Assembly (NCBI RefSeq): GCF_000377705.1
Contig: NZ_KB898624.1
Location: 178,516 to 242,515 of the forward strand
DNA: 64,000 nucleotides
Direction: 5' to 3'
Source: Salsuginibacillus kocurii DSM 18087
GTDB taxonomy: Bacteria; Bacillota; Bacilli; Bacillales; Marinococcaceae
The position numbers and the translations under genes were made by a program. The notes beneath the pieces are model-generated. The model was not told the origin of the DNA. It saw nothing but the letters and a program-made list of their open reading frames with translations, and searched no databases. Shown in pieces: positions 53,501 to 61,035 of this stretch (position 1 is its first letter; every line of letters begins with the position of its first letter).

Positions 53501-54310
53501 GACGATACACCAGAAATCTATCAGTATACAAAATTGCTCAACAAAGTGCCCACAACCGGAGAGTATACAGAGATGGTCGAACAGCGCTTAAATTGGGAAT
53601 ATAATTACAAACGAGCTACGCAGGAACGCGCTAAATTATCAGTGAGTGAACTAAAACGAGAACTAGCAGACCCTTACAGCGAAGATCGATTTCAACGCTT
53701 TTTTAAAGCAGATCATGCAGAAAGGCCTCGCTTTATGCAGGCAACCAAACTGACAGCAGCAGAGCGTGGCACGGCTTATCATACAGTGATGCAACACCTT
53801 CCACTTACGTCAACTCTTACTAACATCGAAATCCACCATGAGATTGAGAAGATGGTAGCCAATGAGTTGATGACTGAAGAGCAAGCAGAAGCCGTTCAAG
53901 GGGAGGATATTGAACGATTTCTTACTTCGCCGCTCGGTCAAATAGTGCTAGGTGGCACAACTATTCATCGCGAAGTCGCTTTTAGTTACGCATTTTCAGC
54001 TGAAGAAGCTTACGGAAACTGGGTAGCTGGAGCAAATGAAACCGTGATGGTTCAAGGAGTTGCCGATTGTTTAGTGGAAACAAAAAACGGCGAATTGTTA
54101 TTAATTGATTATAAGACAGATTTCTTAAACGATCGTTTAAATTCGACAGAAGAAGCAGAAAAAGTCTTACGAGAGAGGTATAAAGAGCAACTGGGTTGGT
54201 ACGTTCAAGCTATTTCTTCGATTTGGCATCGACCGATCAATGAAGCTTGGATTTATGCGTTTGATACCGACCAACCTCTATTACTTTTTAAGAACGGAGA
54301 GGAAGTATAA
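50582..54310 (+). CDS. addA: ATP-dependent helicase/nuclease subunit AddA
   Basis: AddA (1242 aa) is the UvrD-type helicase and nuclease subunit of AddAB. Helicase motifs include Walker A AAAGSGKT (residues 30-37), the VTFTNAAASEMKQRI motif, DEYQDIN, VGDVKQSIYKFR and VMTVHKSKGLEFPVVFLAG. The C-terminal RecB-like nuclease domain has DYKTD with Asp1176 and Lys1178. The start codon lies in the last codons of addB behind GGAAGAAG. addB, addA, sbcD and sbcC form one operon-like block for DNA end processing. Confidence 0.97.
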   Translation: MSKPKPENVSWTDTQWQAISEEGRHLLVAAAAGSGKTAVLVERMIQKVIDPERPVDVDRLLIVTFTNAAASEMKQRIAESIEKELEKQPASLHLRRQLALINKAHISTLHSFCMNLLRSYYYEIDLDPQFRIVDDVEGELLRDEVLEELLEEEYAQPDNRSFFDLVDRLSGDRSDERLRQVIRRLYDFSRSHPDPAAWLNAIQADYDLKTVERIDDLPWTNDLLTDIQAELQACTMQLNKALAYTRAAEGPFKYADTLLEDYQTIDKLQAASASFEALYQTFETLSFSRLPTITKKDLVDPQLKEQTKALRDQVKKQVESIQNDLFLREPAALLSDLRELKPSMETLVRITLSFSERFFQRKKEHALVDFPDLEQLTLQLLTRRTEDGTQLPSQIAEEYKRYFQEVLVDEYQDINLVQETILDHLSSASNRFMVGDVKQSIYKFRLADPGLFLEKYKAYETDSSEGSRIDLAKNFRSRKGILDSVNFLFRQIMSEEVGELAYDKNAELVHGNEAYPETESPASELMIINKGEPIKANPTAEEFSDLDEDIATAQLEGRAIARRIRTMIEEGHEVFDKETKQMRKATYRDMVVLMRSMPWAETFADEFKQAGIPVYADVSSGYFEAIEVQIIMSLLKVIDNPLQDIALASVLRSPIVGLNEQELALIRVHDQNGHFYHALKKTASYDEHAALREKAGRFLERLDIWRTKARAGALSDLIWELYRETNYFDFVGGMPGGKQRQANLRALYDRARAYEETSFRGLFRFLRFVERMQERGDDLGTARALSEQEDVVRIMTVHKSKGLEFPVVFLAGANKKFNMQDLHANVLLHKDLGFGSKMIDPKQRVAYPSLPQLAIKQRLRKESLAEEMRVLYVALTRAKEKLIITGTLHDAEKTFAAWSAQAATEEWLLPGHVRSKSQRYLDWVGPAVFRHKDAQAVANTPPGLEEVYQDESSWKVQLIEQHELAEEEILQLKDDTPEIYQYTKLLNKVPTTGEYTEMVEQRLNWEYNYKRATQERAKLSVSELKRELADPYSEDRFQRFFKADHAERPRFMQATKLTAAERGTAYHTVMQHLPLTSTLTNIEIHHEIEKMVANELMTEEQAEAVQGEDIERFLTSPLGQIVLGGTTIHREVAFSYAFSAEEAYGNWVAGANETVMVQGVADCLVETKNGELLLIDYKTDFLNDRLNSTEEAEKVLRERYKEQLGWYVQAISSIWHRPINEAWIYAFDTDQPLLLFKNGEEV

Positions 54311-54311
54311 T

Positions 54312-55529
54312 ATGCGCATTCTCCATACAGCGGATTGGCATCTTGGCCGCACGTTGGAAGGGCGGGACCGTTTGAGAGAACATGAACAATTTATTGATGA
54401 ATTAGTCGATATTTGTGAAGCAGAAGCGGTTGACGTTATTTTAATGGCAGGTGATGTCTTTGATTCTGTTAATCCTCCTGCTAGAGCAGAAGAATTGTTT
54501 TATGAAAGTCTCGCCCGCCTCTCTGATAATGGCAGGAGGTCGATTGCTTTAATTGCCGGCAACCATGATCATCCGGAGCGTCTGGCAGCAGCACGGACAA
54601 TAGCCAAAAAGCAGCATATCTTTATGACTTGTCACCCGACCCTGGAACCTGTGACGATTCAAGTTCCTGAAGCTGATCAAGCTCTTCAAGTAGCAGCGCT
54701 TCCTTATCCTTCCGAAGCCCGTTTAAAAGAGAGCTTAGTCGAGGAAGGGGAAGAACTCTCGTTGCGAGAGGCTTATGACGAGCGAATTAAAGAAATTTTT
54801 AAGCAGCTCACCTTGTCTTGTCCTAAAGATCATGTGAACGTGGCGATGAGTCACCTCTTTGTTGCTGGTGGAGCTGGTTCGGAATCGGAACGGCCGATTG
54901 AGATCGGAGGAGCTTACACTGTTAGGGCCTCAAGTTTGCCGGAAAACGTTCAGTATACGGCCCTGGGGCATCTACATCGACCCCAGGACGTAAAACGGGC
55001 ACAAGCCCCTGCACGCTATGCCGGATCGCCACTTTCTTTCAGCTTTTCGGAAAGTGGCGTTACAAAATCAGTGACCGTCATAGATGTTGATCCGCGGCAA
55101 TCAGCTGTCATAAAAGAAATCCCTCTTTCCTGCGGTTCTCCGCTAGTCCGTTGGAAAGCGACAGAAGGCTTAGACCAAGTCCATACCTGGATGGATGACG
55201 GCCAGGATGCCAATGCTTGGATTGAACTAGAACTCCATTTAAACGAAACCCCATCCATGAATGACATCCATACATTAAAAAAACAGTATCCCGGCTTGCT
55301 TACCATCCGTCCTGTTTTCCCTGATATGAGTAAAACTACTAATGAACAAGCCCGTCAACATGTGCCCGTTGATGAACTATTCACTCGTTTTTACGAACGA
55401 CAAACAGGAGGGGCAATTCCAGATGAGGCTCTCGTCCAACTCTTTATGGAAGTACTAAATGACGATAAAGAAAAAAGGGAGGGACGTACAGATGAGGCCC
55501 ATTCAATTGACAGTTCAAGGCTTACATAG
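54312..55529 (+). CDS. sbcD: Exonuclease SbcD (Mre11-like)
   Basis: SbcD (405 aa) is the Mn-dependent nuclease of the SbcCD (Mre11-Rad50) complex, which opens hairpins and removes protein-blocked ends. The calcineurin-type phosphoesterase motifs are HTADWHLGR, AGDVFDSVNPP, AGNHDHPERL and LGHLHRPQ. The start follows the addA stop by one base, and GGAGAGG lies upstream. It overlaps the sbcC start by 38 bp. The downstream capping region and C-terminus are of normal length. Confidence 0.96.
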   Translation: MRILHTADWHLGRTLEGRDRLREHEQFIDELVDICEAEAVDVILMAGDVFDSVNPPARAEELFYESLARLSDNGRRSIALIAGNHDHPERLAAARTIAKKQHIFMTCHPTLEPVTIQVPEADQALQVAALPYPSEARLKESLVEEGEELSLREAYDERIKEIFKQLTLSCPKDHVNVAMSHLFVAGGAGSESERPIEIGGAYTVRASSLPENVQYTALGHLHRPQDVKRAQAPARYAGSPLSFSFSESGVTKSVTVIDVDPRQSAVIKEIPLSCGSPLVRWKATEGLDQVHTWMDDGQDANAWIELELHLNETPSMNDIHTLKKQYPGLLTIRPVFPDMSKTTNEQARQHVPVDELFTRFYERQTGGAIPDEALVQLFMEVLNDDKEKREGRTDEAHSIDSSRLT

Positions 55530-58500
55530 CTTCCGCGAAAAACAGAGTGTTGATTTTGAATCGCTTTGTGCCGGCGGTGTCTTTGGCATTTTTGGACCTA
55601 CCGGAAGTGGGAAATCTACGCTCCTTGATGCGATGACACTAGCTCTTTACGGAAAAGTAGACCGTGCTGGCGGGCAAACGCCTAAAGGAATATTAAATCA
55701 CGCAGAAGAGCAAGTAGCCGTGTCGTTCACATTTGAACTAGGTTACGAAGCAAACGGAAAACGCTACTGTGTAGAGCGGACGTTAAAACAAAAAGGGGAG
55801 GACCGGCTGCAATCGGCGACAGCCCGCCTGATTGACCAAACAACAGATGCTGTATTAGCAGATAAAGCTACCGATGTCACCCAACACGTGATCGCGCTAT
55901 TGGGTCTTTCTGTCGAAGATTTTACCCGTGCAGTTGTTCTGCCGCAGGGGAAGTTTTCCGATTTTCTCTCTCTGAAAGGAAAAGAACGCCGCCATATGCT
56001 GCAACGCTTGTTTCATCTAGAAAAATACGGGGATGAATTAACGAGAAAAGTAAAAGAGCGATTAAACGAGGCCAAACATACGAAAGAATTGTTGGAGCGT
56101 GAACAAGCAGGCTTGGGTGAAGCTACTAAAGAAGCGGTAAATGAAGCAAAAAAGACACTAAAACAGATTGAAGAAGAGTTAACAGCAAAACGAACAGCGT
56201 TGCAAGATATTGAAGAAACATATAAAGAAAAAGAACAGATTAAGCAGCTGTTAACGGCAAAGGCTGAAATTTTAACAGAATTAGAACGCTTAAAGAAAGA
56301 AAAAGAGCGCATGGAAGCGAACGAAAAAAAGCTGCAGCTTGCACAAGAAGCGAAACAGTTAACCCCGTATATCGACGAGCTTGAAGAAAGCCGCAAACAA
56401 ATGAAGCAATGGCTGAAAGATGAGCAGGCTGCTAAGCAAACGCTAGAGCAAACACGCACCGACGAAAAAGAAGCCCGGATCCTTTTTGAGAAGCGGGACA
56501 AACAAAAACAAGAAGAAGAACCTAGGCTTCGCAGTAAATTTCATGAGCTTGAACAAGCGAAGGAAGAAGAAAAGCAACTTTTAACGGAAGAACGTGAAGT
56601 CAAAGAACTAACCGAAAAACAAGCTCAAGAAGAACGCAAAATCAAAGAGGCGCAAGAAAAAAGAGATAAAGCTGAAAAGGACCTTTCCGCCTATGAAGCA
56701 AAACAAAAAGAGTTAAAGCAGGAGTTGGAGCAATTAGAAAAGCTTCTGAGTGATAAACAGCCCATGTATGCCGCCTTAGAAGAAAAACGGCAGCTTGAAG
56801 CCGGCATGAAACAGACAGAGCAGCTAAACGATCAAGTAAAGGAAAAGGAAAATCAACGGCAGAACGAACAGAAAGCTTCAGAGCAAACAGCCGTTGAAGT
56901 GAACAAAAAAAGCGAAGCGTTGCAACAGTCCTTCGCTAATGTGTATCGTTGGTATGACCGTACAGCAGAAGAAAAGCGAAACCTGGAGTCATTGGAAACA
57001 AAGCTTGTAAATAAAATTCATCTCGTACTTGAAGAAAAGGAAAAACAAAGTATTAAACAACAGGCTGTTGTATTAAGCAAGGAGTTAGTTAGCGGAGAGG
57101 CCTGCCCTGTTTGCGGCTCACTCGAGCATCCTCAATTGGCACATGAGGAAGATCATTCGGCAGAAACACTACAAGATGCGAAACCGTATGAGAACGAGTT
57201 AACACGTGTTCGAACCTTACTTGAGACTATCACAAAGAGAGAATGGGTATTGCAGCAGCTGTCCGAGCGGTTTAATGAATGGCTAAGTACGGAAGACCTT
57301 TTAGCTCATCAACAGATTGAAGCAATGGAAACTCATAAGCTTCCGGGTGTAGACGAGGAGCGTCTCTCTGAAAAACTGCAGCAGCTTTCCACATATATCA
57401 CAGCAGAAAGTGAAACGGTCACTACTCTCGAACAACAAGCGTTGACGCAGGCAAAAGAACTTCAACAAGCAGAGCAGCTGCAACAAGGTCATACGTTAAA
57501 AGTCGAACAGCTAACCACTGATATTAACAACCTAGAACAACAAATTGCTACAGAAGCCAACCATGTAGAACAGCAAAAGGCTGACTGGGAAAAACGCCAT
57601 CACCCCTTGGCGATTGCGACAATTGAAGAGGATTTTAAAAAACTACAGGAACGCGAACAAAAAGCAGAATACCTGCGGGAACGCATTAATAAAAGCGTGC
57701 CGTTTATTGAAGAGAAACAAACAGAATATAAACAGCACGACCGCCTTTACCAGGAAGCTTATACTAATGAAAAAAGTATCGCAACAAGCCTTGACCATAT
57801 TAAAAAAGCACTCGAACAACGAAGGAAGCGAATCATCCAATGGGTAGGCGAGCGGGCCGCTGACGAAGTTTATCTTGAGGCGAAAAAGCAGTTTGACCAA
57901 ATGATTGAGCAGTTTGAGCAAGCAGAGAAAGCCCATCAGAAGGCGAACCAGGCCTACCAGGAAGCTAAACAACAGCACGCAGTAGCCGTCTCTTCCCTCG
58001 ATCAAGCAAAAACTAGAAATGAAAAAGCAGAACAAACTTGGAAAGAACAATTAGAAGATACGCTGCTCGTTTCTGTGCAGCAAGTAAAAGAATATCAACT
58101 CTCGACAGAGGAATATCAGACACTAGAAACAGAGATTAAAAACTTTAAAGACAAATTCCAATCACTTCAACACAAAATAGAAGAAGTGGAAAAACAATTA
58201 AATGGAAGAGAAGTTAGCGAAGAAGAATGGCAAAAAACTAAGCAAGAGAGGAAAAAAATAAAACACGACATCGATTTTCTTTCTGAAAAACGAGGAGGAG
58301 CGCAAACCACTCTAGAAGATATTGAAACAAAACATGACCGTTATTTGGCTTTAGAAGCAGAACGCAAGGAAGCAGAAGAGCTGGAAAGCCAACTTTCTCG
58401 ATTAGATACCGTCTTTCGCGGTCAGGCTTTTGTAGAGTTTATTGCTGAAGAACAATTAATCCAAATCACGCGTTTAGCCTCAGAAAAACTTCATCAATTA

Positions 58501-58893
58501 ACGCGAGGTCGTTACGCGATCGAAGTGGATTCAAGCGGAGGATTTATTATCCGCGACGATGCCAACGGAGGGATCAAGCGTCCCGTCAGCACATTAAGCG
58601 GGGGAGAAACTTTCTTAACTTCGCTCGCCTTGGCGCTAGCCCTTTCTGCTTCGATTCAACTAAACGGTGAGCACCCACTCGAATTCTTCTTCTTGGATGA
58701 AGGGTTCGGCACTTTAGATGAGGAACTTTTGGAAACTGTAATTTCAGCTTTAGAAAAGTTACACACCGATTCACTGTCTGTTGGCGTCATCAGCCATGTG
58801 CCCGAATTAAAAGAAAGGCTGCCGCGCAGGCTGACAGTAGAACCGGCTGAACCAGCGGGAAGAGGGAGTCGTGTAAAACTTGAGGTAATGTAA
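55492..58893 (+). CDS. sbcC: Exonuclease SbcC (Rad50-like SMC ATPase)
   Basis: SbcC (1133 aa) is the SMC-type ATPase partner of SbcD. Walker A GPTGSGKSTLLDAM lies near the N-terminus. Two long Glu/Lys/Gln-rich coiled-coil arms (about residues 170-500 and 570-960) meet at the zinc hook CPVC (Cys538 and Cys541). The C-terminal ATPase lobe has LSGGE and FFLDEGFGTLDEELL. The ATG at 55492, behind AGGGAGGGA, is chosen over the earlier frame from 55459. It is the last gene of the block, and no strong terminator is seen directly after it. Confidence 0.96.
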   Translation: MRPIQLTVQGLHSFREKQSVDFESLCAGGVFGIFGPTGSGKSTLLDAMTLALYGKVDRAGGQTPKGILNHAEEQVAVSFTFELGYEANGKRYCVERTLKQKGEDRLQSATARLIDQTTDAVLADKATDVTQHVIALLGLSVEDFTRAVVLPQGKFSDFLSLKGKERRHMLQRLFHLEKYGDELTRKVKERLNEAKHTKELLEREQAGLGEATKEAVNEAKKTLKQIEEELTAKRTALQDIEETYKEKEQIKQLLTAKAEILTELERLKKEKERMEANEKKLQLAQEAKQLTPYIDELEESRKQMKQWLKDEQAAKQTLEQTRTDEKEARILFEKRDKQKQEEEPRLRSKFHELEQAKEEEKQLLTEEREVKELTEKQAQEERKIKEAQEKRDKAEKDLSAYEAKQKELKQELEQLEKLLSDKQPMYAALEEKRQLEAGMKQTEQLNDQVKEKENQRQNEQKASEQTAVEVNKKSEALQQSFANVYRWYDRTAEEKRNLESLETKLVNKIHLVLEEKEKQSIKQQAVVLSKELVSGEACPVCGSLEHPQLAHEEDHSAETLQDAKPYENELTRVRTLLETITKREWVLQQLSERFNEWLSTEDLLAHQQIEAMETHKLPGVDEERLSEKLQQLSTYITAESETVTTLEQQALTQAKELQQAEQLQQGHTLKVEQLTTDINNLEQQIATEANHVEQQKADWEKRHHPLAIATIEEDFKKLQEREQKAEYLRERINKSVPFIEEKQTEYKQHDRLYQEAYTNEKSIATSLDHIKKALEQRRKRIIQWVGERAADEVYLEAKKQFDQMIEQFEQAEKAHQKANQAYQEAKQQHAVAVSSLDQAKTRNEKAEQTWKEQLEDTLLVSVQQVKEYQLSTEEYQTLETEIKNFKDKFQSLQHKIEEVEKQLNGREVSEEEWQKTKQERKKIKHDIDFLSEKRGGAQTTLEDIETKHDRYLALEAERKEAEELESQLSRLDTVFRGQAFVEFIAEEQLIQITRLASEKLHQLTRGRYAIEVDSSGGFIIRDDANGGIKRPVSTLSGGETFLTSLALALALSASIQLNGEHPLEFFFLDEGFGTLDEELLETVISALEKLHTDSLSVGVISHVPELKERLPRRLTVEPAEPAGRGSRVKLEVM

Positions 58894-59721
58894 AGTGCGC
58901 GCGTGAGTGCTAAAGACAAAATGACAGAAGTGAACGTGGTGAATGGAGCCGGCAGAAATATGAGCGGGGGATTAATTGTACGTAGGATGAAACAGCATGG
59001 TGAATAAGTTGACCATAATTATATTATGTAAACGTTGCGAATGCATTTTAATTGAGACCAGACGGGGAGAAGGAACGCGGAAGTGAAGAAAACGGTAGTA
59101 GCAACACCTTAATGGCTAACGGACATTAGTACCGCTAGTTTCCCTGATTAGGAGTGTAATCGAGATTTTTCGGACATCTGTTCCGCTAAACCTTCCAAAA
59201 CAGGCAACATTCCAGGCATACAGCTGAAATAAGGGAACAAATGTCCGCTAATGATACAAAAAGCTAATATTTCGCTAAATAAGAGAACGGATGACCGTTA
59301 AGTGAAGAATTTACTTTTAATAGGGCGGAAGTAGATCGTGTTACAACATGATCTACTAGATGCGTAAGCTAAAAAGATTCCTCAAGTAACTGTTAAATGA
59401 AAAGCTTAGACAAGGAAACAACTAAACGTAAGTTAACACGTTTTAACAAGAAGAATAAAAAATAAAATGAGTACCCTGTAGACATTTAAAGTGAATATCA
59501 ACTCTCATCTGTTCAGTTTTGGATAATTTCACAAAAATTGACAACTGCGAAGTTATGAACAGGATATCAAATTATACTTATTCTTCTTATTTTTTTACAA
59601 TGAACTACCCAGCAAGATTTGACAAATAAATATAAAGCGATACTTTACGATAAATCATTATTTTTCAACATCACTAAAGGAGTATGTAATACTTCCGTGA
59701 TTGTAGCTGCGGAGGGGTAGT
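58894..59721. other. Non-coding gap with short interspersed repeats
   Basis: No gene is visible in this 828-bp stretch. It contains four related short repeats between 59119 and 59301. It then becomes AT-rich and holds a perfect TTGACA (59619-59624) with a weak TACTTT 16 bp downstream that might be the promoter of the next gene. Confidence 0.55.
59119..59301. repeat. Cluster of four short related repeats, two in each orientation
   Basis: CGGACAT..GT.CCGCTA occurs at 59120-59137 and 59171-59188 (exactly CGGACATCTGTTCCGCTA at the second). Two units in the opposite direction follow: GGAACAAATGTCCGCTA at 59235-59250 and a degenerate GAACGGATGACCGTTA at 59284-59300. Each unit is itself nearly palindromic around the CGGACA/TGTCCG core. 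They resemble dispersed intergenic repeats found in some alkaliphilic Bacillus genomes, but I cannot confirm copies elsewhere. Confidence 0.55.
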
Positions 59722-60570
59722 GTGAAAGAAAGTACTTGGAAAAAGTGGTTGCGGAGGCTTGGTCTCATGTTGTTCATTGTCTCAATTTTCATTGGCATAT
59801 TATATTTTTTTCAAGACCGCTTAATCTTCTACCCACAAACGGTTAGTGAATCCGAGTCTGAAAGAATTGCTGACGAGCATAAGCGAGCAGAAGAAGTCTC
59901 CTTTTCTACGGCAGATGGTGAGCAGTTACATGGCTGGCTTCTTCATCCTGCTGACGCTGACCAGAAAGCTGCACCGTTGTTAATTTATTATGGCGGCAAT
60001 GCTGAAGAGCTTTCCAGTCAAATCGCCCCCATGTCAGCCAATCTCACAGACTGGTCGGTTTTGTTAGTAAATTACCGGGGCTATGGCCGCAGTGGCGGCA
60101 GTCCTGGTGAACAGGCACTTTATAACGATGCCATTATGATTTTTGATGAAATTCATGAACAACTCGGTCATACAGAGATATCTTCAACCGTATTAATGGG
60201 GCGAAGCCTCGGAGGCAGCATAGCTACAAAAGTAGCCAGTGAGCGACAAGTCGATGGAATGGTGTTAATCTCCCCATTTGATACATTAACTAATGTGGCC
60301 AAAATTCATTATCCATTTTTGCCAGTATCCTGGCTGCTCAAGTATTCATTTAATTCGTTAGAAAGTGCGCCGGATATTTCTGTGCCGCTGCTTGCTTTGG
60401 CAGCCAAAAATGACGATATCATCCCGCCTGAACGCACAAAAACACTGATTGCCAATTGGGATGGCCCCGTACAATTTGAATTAATCGAAAACCGGCATCA
60501 TAATGATATTCATATGGATTCACAGTTTTGGAACGTGATCACGGAGTTTTTAGAAACAAAACCGGATTAA
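59722..60570 (+). CDS. Membrane-anchored alpha/beta hydrolase (BEM46/YqkD-like)
   Basis: This 282-aa protein has an N-terminal signal anchor (about residues 12-28) after a basic WKKWLRRL stretch. The hydrolase domain includes LIYYGGNAEE, the VNYRGYGRSGGSPGE oxyanion-region segment, nucleophile Ser in MGRSLGGSIA, the acid in AAKNDDIIPPE and the histidine in NRHHNDI. It resembles serine aminopeptidase S33-like hydrolases such as YqkD. The substrate is unknown; the active site lies outside the membrane. The start is GTG at 59722, behind GGAGGGG. Confidence 0.88.
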   Translation: MKESTWKKWLRRLGLMLFIVSIFIGILYFFQDRLIFYPQTVSESESERIADEHKRAEEVSFSTADGEQLHGWLLHPADADQKAAPLLIYYGGNAEELSSQIAPMSANLTDWSVLLVNYRGYGRSGGSPGEQALYNDAIMIFDEIHEQLGHTEISSTVLMGRSLGGSIATKVASERQVDGMVLISPFDTLTNVAKIHYPFLPVSWLLKYSFNSLESAPDISVPLLALAAKNDDIIPPERTKTLIANWDGPVQFELIENRHHNDIHMDSQFWNVITEFLETKPD

Positions 60571-60574
60571 ATCT

Positions 60575-60613
60575 CAGCTCAGTCATTTTCATTTCATGAC
60601 TGAGCTGTTTTTT
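60575..60613 (+). terminator. Rho-independent terminator after the YqkD-like gene
   Basis: A 12-bp perfect stem (60575-60586 with 60596-60607) with a nine-base loop, followed by six Ts. Confidence 0.93.
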
Positions 60614-60936
60614 GTGGGCTGACTAACGAAGAGAGGAGATACAGCATTGGATTGCTAACTGCTACAGTTCATAAATTAATAAGTTTACATAATATATATT
60701 ATCGGAAGTAATTAAAATAACTGATAAAAGCCATAAAATAGCTAGAATTTAGTTTGTTAATGTTATTATTTCTATATAATGATATTCCGACTACTTCCTT
60801 GTTCCACGTTTTGACCATTAGTTCGAACGTATTTGTATGAATTTGTTCAGTTAGCCATTATTCATTTTTTACTTTAGTATGCCTTTATAGTTGTTTTGTA
60901 TTTGACGCGTTCCGTTAATTGCTCGCTGTTTTTCAC

Positions 60937-60987
60937 AAAAAAACGATAGAGTCCACTCAAGCATGCCGCTTCAGCTTCATCTATCGT
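60937..60987 (-). terminator. Rho-independent terminator after parEC
   Basis: On the minus strand ACGATAGA (60987-60980) pairs with TCTATCGT (60950-60943), enclosing a smaller AAGC/GCTT stem, and seven Ts follow. It lies about 50 bp past the parC stop. Confidence 0.75.
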
Positions 60988-61035
60988 ATGAAACAATTTA
61001 TAGTTTACATAATATTTATATGGTCAACTTCTTCT

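Larger units (their letters stand above)
60571..61035. other. Non-coding gap between convergent genes
   Basis: The gap holds the terminator of the hydrolase gene (60575-60613) and the parC terminator (60937-60987). The AT-rich middle shows nothing that I can support. Confidence 0.55.

Noticed and set aside
56013-56501. 162-aa minus-strand ORF
   Set aside because: It is antisense to the sbcC coiled coil; the Ser/Phe-rich composition is the complement of Glu/Lys codons.
57643-58050. 135-aa minus-strand ORF
   Set aside because: It is antisense to the second SbcC coiled-coil arm.
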